The translations under genes were made by a program, and so were the position numbers. Shown in pieces: positions 48,211-61,334 of a stretch of DNA of 64,000 nt (its first letter is position 1; every line of letters begins with the position of its first letter). The stretch covers positions 112,397,139 through 112,461,138 of the forward strand of contig OV884011.1 in assembly GCA_930367205.1 (NCBI GenBank), read 5' to 3'. Origin of the DNA: Acanthosoma haemorrhoidale (taxonomy: Eukaryota; Arthropoda; Insecta; Hemiptera; Acanthosomatidae). The notes beneath the pieces were generated by a model. That model saw only the letters and a list, made by a program, of their open reading frames with translations. It made no database searches and had not been told where the DNA came from.

Positions 48211-48504
48211 ACGTTCCCCCATCGATGGCAGGACGCTGTCACGGCTGGAACGCTTTAGTCTTAGGTTCTAGGTTAGGTTTTAGTTTGTTTTGTTTTAGTG
48301 TTTTAGTGTTTAGTGTCGGTGACAAGTTGAAGGTGAGCCTCATCACCTAGTGTTGAATATGAACTATGAACTTTTAACCACAACAAAATTTATTATATTT
48401 ATGCACTCCTCCAAATGCATCTGTGAATGGCAGGAAGAGGAGAAATCTGTAATTCAATTATTTTATTATATTATTTTGTTACTTGTATTACTTTTGAGGT
48501 TTTG

Positions 48505-48541
<37 letters not shown>

Positions 48542-48542
48542 A
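48211..48542 (+). mobile_element. Jockey-B LINE, last 15 codons, 3' UTR and poly(A)
   Basis: Starts inside ORF2 with TFPHRWQDAVTAGTL and a stop at 48256-48258, matching the end of the 34.9-kb copy. The UTR carries GGTGAGCCTCATCACC, the TATGCACTCCTCCAAATGC block and GGTTTTGAAATT, then an A tract of about 29 (48511-48539). It is flanked by an 8-bp TSD. A very short 5'-truncated insertion; the long pure A tail suggests it is recent. Confidence 0.9.
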
Positions 48543-48550
48543 ATAGTGTT
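48543..48550. repeat. TSD of Jockey-B copy (right)
   Basis: ATAGTGTT, identical to 48203-48210, three bases after the A tract. Confidence 0.8.
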
Positions 48551-49103
<553 letters not shown>

Positions 49104-52002
49104 ATTATATATATATCTCTTACGTACTTTTAGTATGTTCTATTAATAAATTCCTTTTTTAAAAAGTCTAACTGTTGATTAGAGAGTTAAACTCTGTGAG
49201 AAAATAAATATACTAGAAGCAAACACAAATCGGGTGTGAGAAATCAATGTCATGATGAAAGTGTACTGGATGAATATTCTTCCTCCTGCTAAACCATTTA
49301 AATCCTTCCTCATCTCCAACGCTTTCTTGAAATAATAAGTCGTTAACTACCTCGTACAAGTGACGCTTGAAAGACCACCCTGAGTTCTCGTGTAATGTAC
49401 ATGAGGTAATGGCATGAAGAACCAACGATAAATTACAAACATGGACTGCCTCTTATCAATACTTACATAAAAATATAATCTTGAGTTATAAATACTAAAA
49501 CTCTAGGATCCGGAAAATTTCAGAGGAAAAGTAAATTCAGTGCATAAATCATTCATTTTTGAAATTTAACAGATTTTCTCATGTTGTCAAATTTCGTCAT
49601 GGTACCGATCCCACTATTATAAATACTTATTAATAAATTTTAATAAGACTTAGAGAATTTTACTAAACACGACCAAGGGACTGCCTCAATACGATCCGGG
49701 GGTCCACCAACTGAACTACCCTGCACGACTGAAAGACCCTCCCCTCTTTCAATTATTTTTAAACTAGCTCTCTTAAAGGATATGGAACAATGTACCAAAA
49801 TGTGAAAACAAAGCAGCAACAGGACCTAATTTTTTTACCGAGATCTAGTTTAGTTTTGTATGCCATTATAATATAGCTAATGATAGATACATAGATTATA
49901 ATACAATATAAAACCGATATATTAAAATATATCGTTTTAGATATTAAAATGTTGTTGCCCCAGACTATTATTGATCATTTTTACCCCAACGAAAAAAATA
50001 ATGTGTCAGGGTTGGGACTCCAACCAATATTACCATTAAGATAAGTCTTGTTTATACGGACCAACGATCACAATTCATGAAAGACGCCAGTTTTAATATA
50101 AAACATTATATTTTTCACAAAATATTAACAACGTTTATAATCATAAATTTTACGTTTTTATCTTCGAAGCAGTACTTCTGCATGAAACTGGGAATGAAAA
50201 CAAATAATTTAACGGTGTCATTAATGTGATCCGGTACACAACAGGAAGATTACTGGTTCTGAAATTCACCTGTATGTGAGATTCCGTACATTAGGGGTGA
50301 TGGAGTAGAAATTAATGGTTTCTTTAAATTAGTATTGCTTTCTGCAATCGGATAATATAACACCATACAAGCTTTTATTTTCAAAACAAATTTATAAAAT
50401 TTCAGGTGGCGGAGCTCTTTGTTGACAGGTACAGAGAGGTGTATTAGTAGAATTATTGTGACTAGAATTAATCTAAATAGAATTAAGATGGGATCTGTTA
50501 CAACTGTATTTATACCATTCGAAAGGAAGTGACGTACAAACTTTTGTACAGTGCTTATCTTATTTCTTACCTTAGAAATTTTTTTTTATGATAAATGCAG
50601 AGGGAGAAGAATATATAAGAAAACAGGCTCCGCTGTTTGCTAAAAGCTATTCAAATTTCACGGGCCTCCACGATTCAATTTCAGTTCAATTTTTTACATA
50701 TTCGAACCTTCTGAAAAACATCTACAAAAATTATTGCGCATTGGAAGAATAAAGAATTATACATGGAAAACTAAGGTCACATGAAACAATTTCGTTCAAC
50801 TTCGTTTATTATTCAAAACTCATTGTTTTATTTTCACATTTATCTATTTACAGGTAGTTACGGCTTTGTGAGTAATGATGTACCTAGTGCTCCTGCGTTC
50901 AGGCATCAGTGAAAGGAACAATCCGACAATCCGTTTACATCTTATTAGAAACCACAACTTATGTATTATTGGCCAACTTATACCTATCCCTCATAAAATC
51001 ATTTCCACATCAGATATTGATCTTAGGAACTTTTTCTCGTCTTCCAATAAAACGGACTGAACTTGAAGAGGGAATGCTTTATGAGAGAAAGTACAATTAA
51101 TTGAAGTGGTTCAATGGTGATAACGAAAGCTCTAGATAGTACAGGTCTTACTCTTAAAACGGACCCACTTTGTGAGGTAATCCACTCTCGCACGATACCA
51201 TTGCTGAAAGGGAGATAAAGACAAGAACTGTATCAGAAAAAAAAAGCTTTTAGTGAAAAGTACAAAGATGCAAGACTTGAATAATGAAACAATTAAACAA
51301 AAAGTCTTCGTTTAAGCATAAGCTAAACTTTCTGTGAATTATCCTTGTCTTATAACCAATTATTTCCCTTATTTGTGTCTCTTGGGTTTTATACCGGACC
51401 CCCTTATATATACCGGTCATAGCTCTCAAAGCTATTTTTAACGGTTCCTTCTGGATCCAACTTCTTACACGATTAGCTTTCTCTTCAATCTCAAGCCACT
51501 CGAAAACTAGTCGTTAGTCTGCACCCAACAAAGATTGAAGACAAGAAACACCAAGTAGTGTTGTGTGTTGGCCTCTCTGATATGGTTAACCCCTTTGTTC
51601 ACTGAAGAGAAAAGCATTTCTATACGACAAAAAATAAGGCATTTACAAGTTTTAAAAACGTACCTAAGGTAATTTAATTATATTGGTTCAAATAAAGTGC
51701 AATTATTTTTTCTTCCTCGTTACAATGTCCTTAGGTCAAGTCGAAGTAAGTGTTCGAAATAGGATGTACCGCTCTTCTTGCACTAGTTCTAGTGCATAAG
51801 GACGTGAAGCCCCAACCCAAACAAAGAGAGCCCGATTAACGGTTCTGGCAACATACGCTTGATATCGTATACACAGTGCAAAGCTCTATTACAACCTTTG
51901 GATTAAATTATATACTCATGCAGGTGAATAAATGTCTCACTGTTTGTTGTTTATATTCGATATAAAGCTTATAATAGTTTGTGTATGAGTTTCATTTAGA
52001 CA
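49104..52002. other. AT-rich non-coding DNA
   Basis: No gene supported. The minus-strand frame at 49213-49425 (with HLYEVVNDLLFQESVGDEEG) is more protein-like than average, but lacks convincing splice sites. A plus-strand frame at 50875-51060 has no motif. Confidence 0.35.
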
Positions 52003-52760
52003 CGATGGACAGAAGTCTAAAAGAAAATCGATATGTCATTATTGCTCTTCACAGGGTGGGTAAGTCTAACTCAGACATTTTTCATGTACTTAAACCATTA
52101 GGAATTAATCGAATGTTTGCGTGACACAAAATATATCTCTTCATTTCAACCATAAACGTTTAATGTCATAAAAGAAATTTAAAATCTAATTCAAGAAATC
52201 CACTAAAAAATAAAATAATGTCAAGAGAGATGGGTATTTCGCCAAGGTCAATGTTCCGAATCATCAAAAATGGCTTTCAAATGAGTACCTATCGGATAAT
52301 TTACTGATTCACTTAGGAATACTAGAGACGAGAAAGCAAAGGAATTTCTAAGCGAGTACGCCGATGATCGATGATTTCTAACATTGAAGGAAAATTTAAT
52401 TGTCACATTGACAAAGTGAATACACCCGGGATGCCCAAGAAAAGATTGGAAGGGTGTAACGAGGGCACCATCCGAGCTTAGTGATGGTTTGGTGGGGGAA
52501 AACTTGGTGGGAGGAGCCAGGGAACTACCAGGAAGATATTTTGGCGTGCTTAGTTAAACCCCTGAACAGCACTCTGCCCCCCCCCCCCCCGCGAAAACCC
52601 AGCGTTTTCCAGCAAATTTCAGCCACTGCACGATCATCTTAGTGGTGGTTGGGCGTGAGTTCTTTAAGGTTATGGAGTTATGGCGTGCCCTAGGGGATAC
52701 ACTAGTTTGGAGAGTTTAAAAAGTGCCCTGGTAAAAGGAGTTGGCAATTTTACACAAGAA
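52003..52760 (+). pseudogene. Tc1/mariner-superfamily transposase, heavily decayed
   Basis: Plus-strand pieces in shifted frames, in family order: MDRSLKENRYVIIALHRVG with the following ....DIFHVLKPLG (N-terminal helix-turn-helix); MSREMGISPRSMFRIIKN (second DNA-binding helix region); HPSLVMVWWG; DILACLVKPLNSTL; SVFQQISATA, the place of the WVFQQDSAPAH motif with the catalytic D lost; MACPRGYTSLESLKSALVKG near the C-terminus. The intact enzyme excises and inserts transposon DNA with a DDD/DDE triad. A C13 run interrupts at about 52577-52590. Many stops and frameshifts; no terminal inverted repeats were recognised. Confidence 0.75.
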
Positions 52761-53960
52761 GTGCTGCTATATAATAGTACTTGACTGCCCCCGCAGACTA
52801 CAAGCCAGTGTACAAGCCAAAGATGGCAATTATAAATGATTTAATTTTCATTTAATCATTTATATGAAAGAGGTGTCATATAAATAAATTTCACTGTCAC
52901 AATTCAATCTATGTTTGATTTTTCCAACTTTGTCCTTCTAAGGGAACTCATGGCAGGACATAGAAGTATAAGTGTTATTGAATTGTATAGATCAATAGTT
53001 TCATCAATCAAAAATACAACATAACATCATCAAAGCAATCCTAACCTTCTTAACAATAATCTGATTCGGTTTCGCATCGTTCCCATAGCTGCTAGTGCAA
53101 GAACTGCTGCCTTGAACCCCTTTCTCTAAAGTCGTTCATTATTTTTCCTTCTAAAAAGAGAACGCACTAGAAGATGCTTCCAGATCATTACCATATCCAC
53201 TCGATATGTACCGTTGTTTTTTAACTTGATTATTTTGGTAACTACCGTGTTTAGTTATCTTATCTAAAGCATGCACGAGCACGATTGTATATCGGGAGCG
53301 GTTACAATTTCATGCCAAATTTCACGCATTATCAAATCGTACCCTCCTACAAGCAGGATATCTGACACGATCCAGATTGGCAACATCATGAGCAATTGAA
53401 GATTGATAACGGCAGCGTCATGAGCGGTTGAAAGTGCTGGTGCGTTTTATAAATTACTGATTTGTGAGCAGATATTGTTGTCGAATAATACGAAACCACA
53501 AAGAGCAAACACGTCCAACTATCTGCTTGTGTAAGATATGAATGGTACTCCTTTCACTAAGGTACTGTTTTAAATGAGAAAAAAATAGAGGATCTAATTC
53601 TAATTGAAATGACGTCATTTTCGTACATTTCAAAAAAGCGGGGCTTTTTTTTAACACAAATTTTGATGAGGATTAGCCTCTTTTGAATGAATGGTTTTCA
53701 ATAAATTCTCAAGACGATACAACTGAACTTCAGAAAGGACCAATTATGTATACATCCATTGAACATGTAGCGTTCAATGCATCTTAATTTTTAAGGGCTG
53801 ATATTCCTCTCATCAAGGTTCCACGGCTCCAAAAGTAAGCTCTTGAAAATTGAGACATGCGCATCGATCACCTCATGAGGTCTCATCACCACTCGGGGTG
53901 CCTAAACTAATTGAATTAAAAGTGAGTGATTTCAGGAAAGTGAAATTACTTCAGACTTAC
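52761..53960. other. AT-rich spacer
   Basis: Nothing recognised. Confidence 0.4.
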
Positions 53961-54069
53961 AACCATATTTCCATCTGGTACCGTATCATCATACGAGAAA
54001 ACTAAATCCGTTACGTCGCTGATCTCTTTGTGGAAACCATATTCATCCCCAATCGATTCAGGCGGTGAA
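53961..54069 (-). CDS. Weak candidate exon
   Basis: The minus strand reads LSPPESIGDEYGFHKE, then ISDVTDLVFSYDD, up to a consensus donor GTAAGT (plus-strand ACTTAC, 53955-53960). The acidic, low-AT-bias composition looks coding. A stop lies just upstream with no AG between it and the open part, so the 5' boundary fails in this frame. Possibly a broken exon or chance. Confidence 0.2.
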
Positions 54070-55187
54070 AGTTATCGATTAACTTCGCCGTAATTACAGA
54101 AAAAAACAATTGTGGGTACGCTACCGGTCTTGGACAATACGGACAGAGTTAGGTCACAAAACAGTTCTTAGCAGCAAATACCATTGAAAGAAAGTAACCA
54201 GAACTCACTGAATGATCGCTAAACCTAGAGTTGGAAAATGGAGTACAAACATCGTTGAGCCCGAAGATGACTAATGTTCTGCCGATCTGAAATAAAAAAG
54301 ATTTCACGCCACTTCCGATCAGCACCAAATTACCTAAAATCATGTTAGATTATCTTCTTAGATTTTCTGTTAGATTATGCCTTAGAAGATAAATGTCTTT
54401 GTACGTTGGTCAGTAGTAGCGCTTAATAATAACTTTTTATCAATATTTTAAGTAGATAAAAACATTCAGGAGATTCGCTAATCGTATTCATTCAACAATG
54501 AAGGCCATTTTCGACTACTGAGTGTTTCTGCCCTGAAACGTTTTTTCCAATACCGATTTTTGCATGGTTTCTGCAATTTCTATTTCGCCTCTTCTCTGCC
54601 AGTTCTTTATCTTATCCTCTTCCTCGTATAATGCTCCGATATTACTTTATAAAAATAAAACTCTATTAATCCTTTTTTTTCTCCATAATTTTGAACATTT
54701 AGAAATCTCTATTAATTTCCTTTATTGAAATTGCAATCAATTGGCAAAATGGTTTTAAATTATTATTTTTCCGATTTCTGTGCCCAAATAAATTTATCTT
54801 TAGGCTCTATCGTTAGGTCGAAAGGTTGAAGCGCTGGGAACTCCACCAGAATATAGTGAACGGTCAGATTCGCACAATATACCTTTTTTTAATATTTTAA
54901 TAAAGGGTTATAATTAGCTTTTTATTTCCTTAGAAAATTTGAGTTTATATTATATAAAGCATTAACTTAAGATCATTAACTCGTTTTAATTTATGGTATT
55001 CTTTCAATTATAAATTGTCGACGTAATATTTCCAACTGTTCCAGTTTGTGTATTGGCCAATGTTGTGGCCACCTCTTAATCACAAATAATTATAAGTCAC
55101 CCTCTTCTCGTATCAGACCTTGTATCTATATCATCAAATGAATATCAGAAAATATTTATTTATTTTTCATTATGTTAATAAAGATTG
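54070..55187. other. AT-rich spacer
   Basis: Nothing recognised. Confidence 0.4.
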
Positions 55188-55323
55188 TGACGTCAGTGAG
55201 AGTAGGGGGAGGGTCAGTAAAATGGGGGCCTATCCCCACTTCCTCTCTAGCCACCTGGTGGGGGGCCATCCCCTCCAGGTCGGACCGGCTATAAAAGAAG
55301 CGGCACAGGACAAAATCAGCATT
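55188..55323 (+). promoter_or_regulatory. Core promoter: CRE-like site, TATA box and initiator
   Basis: TGACGTCA (55188-55195) is a perfect CRE palindrome. TATAAAAG at 55290-55297 is followed 26-28 bp later by an initiator-like TCAGCATT (55316-55323), so the predicted start A at 55318 puts the TATA at about -28, the canonical spacing. The region between is unusually G-rich. It could be a host promoter or the U3 part of an LTR (TGTGACG.. could be an LTR start). It is interrupted exactly at the start site by the next feature. Confidence 0.5.
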
Positions 55324-55511
55324 CAAGTCGAAGGTGAGCCTAGTGTTGAATATGAGACTATGAACTTTTAACCACAAAAAAAAAAATTATTATATTTATG
55401 CACTCCTCCAAATTCATCTATGAATGGCAGGAAGAGGAAAAATCTGTAATTCACTTATTTTATTATTTATTTTGTCACTTGAATTACTTTTGAGGTTTTG
55501 AAATAAAAAAA
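55324..55511 (+). mobile_element. Jockey-B LINE, 3' UTR end inserted at the promoter start site
   Basis: CAAGTCGAAGGTGAGCC, TAGTGTTGAATATGAG, TATGCACTCCTCCAAATTC and GGTTTTGAAAT match the Jockey-B 3' UTR; TCATCACC of the hairpin has been lost. An A tract ends it. AGCATT (55318-55323) recurs at 55518-55523. The longer match AAAATCAGCATT/AAAATTAGCATT has a single difference, giving a TSD of up to 12 bp. Confidence 0.8.
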
Positions 55512-55523
55512 AAAATTAGCATT
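55512..55523. repeat. TSD of the promoter insertion (right)
   Basis: AAAATTAGCATT, compared with AAAATCAGCATT at 55312-55323. Initiator sequence is therefore present on both sides of the insert. Confidence 0.65.
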
Positions 55524-56160
55524 ACTCTCTCCTCTCACGCACTGGCGCCTGCTGCTCTACTCAAAACCATGAACTTCTCATTCAACTACCTCTGTATCTC
55601 TCTCTCCTAAACTCGCTATATTTTAGTCCGGCGTCGTCAGACCCCACACCTTCCTAGTCTCGCTAAAACAAGCATCTCCTTGGGAGAGACCTCTCCCTCG
55701 CGGACGACGGTTGCCGTGGCCCTGTAAATTTTCCTAGCACTCACTCCCGTGGCAATCCAGTCTGCCTCTCTCCGGTTCACACTCGCCTTTGGGATCGGGA
55801 CGGTTTTCGCCTACCCTTAGATACCGAGTGTGAATTCGTGGTCATTCCAAGACCACATAAACTACCTGTAAACCTACACTGTACCTCTTCTCCTGAACAT
55901 AGTGCTTTGCTGGGGCACACACACCTTCTAAAGATCTTATGGAGTCAGATCAAAGCGAATTAGGCTGCCCGCGACTAGACCGGCAGCTAGGGTAAAAGAC
56001 CATAGGTCCGCCCGCTCTATCTCTTTCTGGGCGCTCGCCGGACGGGGGCTCAGAGGCTGTAATAGCCCCAGCCCGCGGCGGGCGTCTCGTCACCACTTTA
56101 GGGATACTCAGGGATAAAACTGAGCCCCCTAGTGACAACCCGACAGCCAAGTATAAAAAA
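55524..56160. other. GC-rich segment downstream of the promoter, unclassified
   Basis: About 600 bp far richer in G+C than the rest of the window, ending in GACAGCCAAGTATA and an A9 tract (about 56157-56165). No frame with a recognised protein on either strand. The A-rich end suggests the 3' end of a retroposon, or a transcribed leader belonging to the promoter just upstream. TGGCGCC near 55543 resembles a primer-binding site start but is not followed by a known tRNA complement. Confidence 0.4.
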
Positions 56161-56679
56161 AAATATTTTATCAGAAACTATAGAAAGCATATTTTCAGAT
56201 TTTTTTTTTTTTGTCATTCATGAATTTCCACGCGTTCTTCCCAGATGAGAACCGAATTGCCTATTACTGTACGACTGTATAAGGGTTATGCTCAACCGAA
56301 AGTGAAAAAACACCAATCCGGAATCATTGTGAGAATGATACTCGGATTACGTAAGAAAAAGGATTGTTTATAACCGAAGGCACAAGCCATTTAGAAGGTC
56401 TTTAGCCGCGCCTTCTTGGCCTCCAACAATTGGACCAGGTGCAGGCGAGGAGAGCATAATTAAATATCGAGCAGATTAAATATTTCTAAATCATTACGAA
56501 TCATTTTCCAGTAACATTAGCACTATAATCTGAAAACGATATATATGAAAATTAAAAACTTATTTCACAGCTCTGATTGATTACCTTTCATTTATGTTTT
56601 AGGATTTGTGTGACGGTTGTGGATTAAAAATGTATATTCATTGAAAATAATGTCTGCCCGAAAATCCATAGTTATATAC

Positions 56680-56710
<31 letters not shown>

Positions 56711-58060
56711 GCATTAGTTCTTTCAATCGCTCACACTGTCATTCTCAAGCGGTCATAAATCCATGGTACTTTGTTCAGGAATCACAAAGAAAGTACTGAC
56801 GTCAATGCAAACAAAAAAAATCAATTCATTTTTGCCATTAAATATAGCATCAAGTTAAACCCTAACTAGCCTGATGGTACAAAACAATTTTTTTTGTTTA
56901 GGTAAATTTGATGTTGAACGCATTTTGAAAAACACGGTATCAAAAACTTTACCTCAATTTCAAAATCTATGTCATTAATTGTAAAACGTTTTCTTTCAAA
57001 ACATTAATGACTTCTTTTTTGTTTCGCTCAGATCAATCCGAGCAGTGATTTTCCACAAGCGTTAAATATTAAAAAAAAAAATCACCAATGGTTTAGAAAA
57101 ACGGCCAATTAATTATTTCATTTTGCGTTGAAATTTTCAATAGATGCGAAAGTAGATAGAGAGGATTAAAAAATATATTTGATTAGTGTAATAAATTGCT
57201 AGTTTAATTGTATAATAATGCTTATAGATTAAATGCAACATTTCGCAACTTTTGTCTCGAAATGGGCTCACATGGGGTTGTACGTCACGTAGTTTTTGAG
57301 TCGTGGAAAAATTAAATTATGACACCCGAACGTAAGTGTATAAATTTCTATAAGATTTCAAATTTAGGCTATCTGCCATTACTTTGCGACCGGCCTGCGT
57401 ATCTATCTAATGTTTTGGAACAACCAAATTATATTTAGATAAGTGCTCTTTAAAAGATAATGATCTCTACCATTGTTGACCATTGACCTAGTGTCAATAG
57501 TCTGAGCTTTCACGTCAAGAAACATGAAAAGAGTACAAGCACACAAATGGTAGCATTTAATCTGACTTACGTCACCATCTGATTAATGGGCAGGCGTTCA
57601 ACTTGAAGCTGCGACGTATTGCACCATTCCTAACACTTGTAATGTATTCTGAATCAGGTCTGATGGCAACAGTGACACAAACAAGTGATCCAATTTGAGT
57701 GTCGTCATTCAGCGCTAAACAAAAACAGTAGCTGACAAAAGCAATTCTTTTAGCTATCTAGAAACTATATAAGTATTGAGGTTTGCGAATTTCAAGAGTA
57801 TTTGTTCATGAAGCGTTTGATAGTTTTGTAATTTTTTTATGAATTTGATAGTTTCTAAAAACAAGATAGTTATGATATATGAGAGTTGCTCCGGCAATAT
57901 TTTATTGAGGCCAGCCCAGCTCAACTCATACTCAATGAGTTGGTACATCATTAAGATCAATACAACAAACGATCGTACAATTTTTGTTTTTCTGAAACGA
58001 AAGGGTTTGCACTCAAAAAATAATATTCATCTCTTGTTTGTTTGTCAAACTTTTGTGTTT
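56161..58060. other. AT-rich non-coding DNA
   Basis: (ATT)n microsatellite of about 30 bp at 56680-56709. Nothing else recognised. Confidence 0.45.
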
Positions 58061-58310
58061 TTTTTTTTTTTTTTTTTTTTTTTTTCCCATAGCCCCTTTA
58101 AATTTACAGATAATTATATATAATTATAGATCCTCAGGCGAATCTATTTACAAATTATTTTGTATTTCCTGTAGCATCACTACATTATATACAGGTTTTG
58201 TTATTTTATAGAAATTATATAATGTATAAACAAGTATAATGACATAAATTATACGTGACTTGACGAAACTGACTAATAAGGTGATGGGGCTCACCTTTTT
58301 GATGTTGTTT
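58061..58310 (-). mobile_element. Third LINE family (Jockey-C), 3' UTR with poly(A)
   Basis: The T run to about 58085 is a minus-strand poly(A) tail. Before it, minus-strand AAATTTAAAGGGGCTATG, TATAATTATATATAATTA and GATTCGCCTGAGGATC match the copy at 61345-61453. Further upstream GGTGAGCCCCATCACC (about 58278-58293) is nearly the same hairpin as in Jockey-B. No coding sequence. The 5' boundary is approximate. Confidence 0.65.
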
Positions 58311-59014
58311 CCTTTCGTTATATTATGTTCTTAATAGGCTGTGAGTCCATTTTAACTCATGAGTATAAAATGAGCTGAAGATAGTGTTGGGATATCGGCT
58401 TGGATTAATGAAAAGTAATTGACATATTTTGGTCATTGAGTTCACCAATTGTCATAAAGAGTCCATACCAGTCTCCTTCTCGCATGGGGACCTAATACAC
58501 ACGTACATGGCATGTCGAAACTAAGCCTGTAAATGAATATTTCAACTTATGTAATTATTTCATTCCTGGGAGAATGAACAGAGTTAAACAGAGAAACTTA
58601 TTGTTCATGTAAGAGTCTTTGTGGTATTTTTCTACTCTTAATAATAATGGATTAATTTAATTAAATTAATGGATCAATACTAATGGAGAAGCATACACCT
58701 TATTGTATGTTTTAATATCATTCAAGAAAGTATTAACCAGTTGAGTTGCTTATGTACATTTCAAGAAATGAAATTTAGTTCATAATCGAAGTAACTCAAT
58801 TTTAATTAATTAACCTTCGTTATATGAACACAATTATCTAATGGGCGTTCATCAGTCCTAGAAATTAATATGAGCTAATGTTCCATCAGGAAGTGAAACC
58901 GATTTGTTCTATTCATCTTCCCCTAATTAAGATCATTTGACAGATACGTGTTCTAAACTTTCTACTTCAGTGTAGTAATTTTGTACCTTTGGGTAACACC
59001 TCATTAACTCAATA
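58311..59014. other. AT-rich spacer
   Basis: Nothing recognised. Confidence 0.4.
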
Positions 59015-59362
59015 TTGAAGTTTTCAGAACGTACTTGTGATCGAGTACTAAAAGTTAACTGTTGGTTCTGTTCCAAAACAGTTAGTGGGCAGACAGGGAG
59101 TTTTGACAAGCGAATGAACAAAGCGGTAGTTGACACCACAATCTGGCTAACGGAAACTTGCAGAGAACCGCATGTAATTATATCTTGGATCTTGGCTGCC
59201 TCTGCATGTGTACTTACTGTGGATGTACTGTTAGTGTTTAGTGTTTCTCGGCCCGTTATACTCCTATCTTCTATTCGCCAGCTACAAAGGCTCAGTTCGA
59301 TCGAATTTTTTAGTGACCCCTATCAGGAAAAATGGATCAACGCAGGCAGTGTGATACTATAA
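59015..59362 (+). CDS. Doubtful open segment with a hydrophobic stretch
   Basis: A 115-codon plus-strand frame, preceded by TTGAAGTTTTCAG, with a hydrophobic stretch (IISWILAASACVLTVDVLLV) that could span a membrane. No family recognised, and no donor is needed as it ends in a stop. It is less AT-biased than neighbours but unsupported by conservation. Confidence 0.2.
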   Translation: MKFSERTCDRVLKVNCWFCSKTVSGQTGSFDKRMNKAVVDTTIWLTETCREPHVIISWILAASACVLTVDVLLVFSVSRPVILLSSIRQLQRLSSIEFFSDPYQEKWINAGSVIL

Positions 59363-61334
59363 TGTGAATAACAAATATTCTGATATCGCTACTAAGCCAT
59401 CGCCTTATAGATTGGTCTTCAAGGGTAGTTATTTTTTCGAAAGGGACCGATCCTTCAATTTTGAGACAGAGTTCTGGGATGCCTAATGAACATTGAATGA
59501 TATGTTCAAACAAAACAGTCCCAAGAACTAATAATAGCTAACCCGTAGGGTTAGAGGTGGGTTGAGGAAAATAAATTCAAATTAAAAATTCAGTTCAAAA
59601 TTGTAGGTAATTTACTCATGTTTAATTCAATACAAAGTGAAGTTTATACAAAAATTTATGAATTTCATGTTCAAGAGCAAAAAAGAAAAAAAAAAAATTA
59701 TTTTTTGGGGGTAGATGTTTATAATTCTGGAAAAAATTCAAGGTGGCAAAGTTGAAATCCATACAAAAATATAAATGAGGTATTTTTCGATAACTTCTCC
59801 ATAACATTCCATCGAGTCCCGTTTCTGGTCCTCATTTGATTGGACTATAGATCCACTTTGAAAATCTGGAGACAAATGTTCGACTACCTGACCAACTCGT
59901 CGAGTTGTCTTGTTACGCAACAGGTTTCCTAACCAGTAATGAAAACTCCATACTATCAGAGAGTAAAAACACCTTTCCCAAGACCGAGAATTGCTACAGG
60001 CCACCTCGACAAACGACCCGTCCGATGGAGGTGAAGGAAAGATTGCGAACTCCCGAGTTGTAAAAAATTCCATCCTCGCCATGAAAACTAGAAAAAAGAT
60101 TAACGTGTATTTAATGTCAACATTTTTCATCTCTACGCAGACAGATCCATCTATCATCGTAAAACTCCATCCTGCAGGAGCTTATCAAATGGAGAGTTTA
60201 TTAAATAAGTAGTTTAAAAAGGTAACAGATGTTTAGATGTGAAATACACTGAAATGGTCACAGTAATTTTTTCATCTCAGGTTGTTTCGGAAGAAAGTTT
60301 ACACAATACACAATAGGTTACGAACACAAGAAGATCGATTAGTAAAGCAATTTATCTTCCATCGACATGTTTATACTAGCATGCAAGTATTTCAAGACGT
60401 CTAGGTTCACAAACCATTCAGTCCCATCAACCTCCATCCCAACAGTCCACGGAAAGGAAAAACAAAATAATTGTATCTGACATTTGGCTGCAGAATATAT
60501 TAGTTTCATGTCCATTGCATAATAGATTCTGGTTTACCAAAACATACCAAAAATATCATTCGTTTTTCCCTTAGTTAGCATAAGTTCTTTTTAAGCGTAT
60601 AAACGATCCAGTTTCCTTGTTTACTCAAAGAAAAATATTCATCTCTGAAGATGACAGTATAATTAATTTCATTATTAATGTTGTTATGCTGCTGTTTTCA
60701 CTTTTTTCCCTTGAATATCTGTCCTTCAAGATTCAATACAGCTTTAACATCAACTCAACAAATTAGCATGCTGCTGAAATGTGTTTCGGGTAGCCAATTA
60801 ACTCAACTAGCCAGTTTTCCCTTATATTTTGCCAAAAATAATTGTTCCATGAATTCACATTAATACTTTGGGCGAGCCTAAAAGTATATTATATTTCAAT
60901 GCAAACAGTTTAATTTTTACTATAGATGTCATGGCGTTGAAATCAAAAGCCAGCTATATACCATTCAAAATGTAATTGACATACGCAGTATTAACAAACG
61001 GCACACGAGAACTGAGTGACAAAAGCATTGAAACAAGTTTCTAGGTCCGACTTAACTTGTTTGATTGTTTTCTGTAAAATTTAAAAGAGAGCATTTCATT
61101 ACAATGATAACGAAACTATGGTTATTCAACATCCATTTGAGAAAAATTATCATTTAAATATATTCAAATTATGGATGGTTGTGGGGATACCAAAGGCCTT
61201 CATATGCACATTTAGCCTATCAGACATCGGAGGAGTATTTAACAATTAAGTAAATAACGTCACATTTTATCTTCCCACAAGTTATTGATTATAAGCGCGT
61301 TTAGGAGCCTATATTGACCTTCTATAGTCCTAAT
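59363..61334. other. AT-rich DNA; possible decayed tRNA-SINE near 59840-59920
   Basis: On the minus strand, CGACGAGTTGGTCAGGTAG resembles a SINE head, and GTGGATCTATAGTCC about 35 bp later a damaged B box. The 139-codon minus-strand frame across it (59738-60157) is not thought to be a gene. Confidence 0.3.

Noticed and set aside
57839..58123. Plus-strand frame with a poly-Phe stretch
   Set aside because: It is produced by the T run of the minus-strand LINE poly(A) tail.
59738..60157. 139-codon minus-strand gene
   Set aside because: No motif or splice support, and the frame crosses a SINE-like piece.
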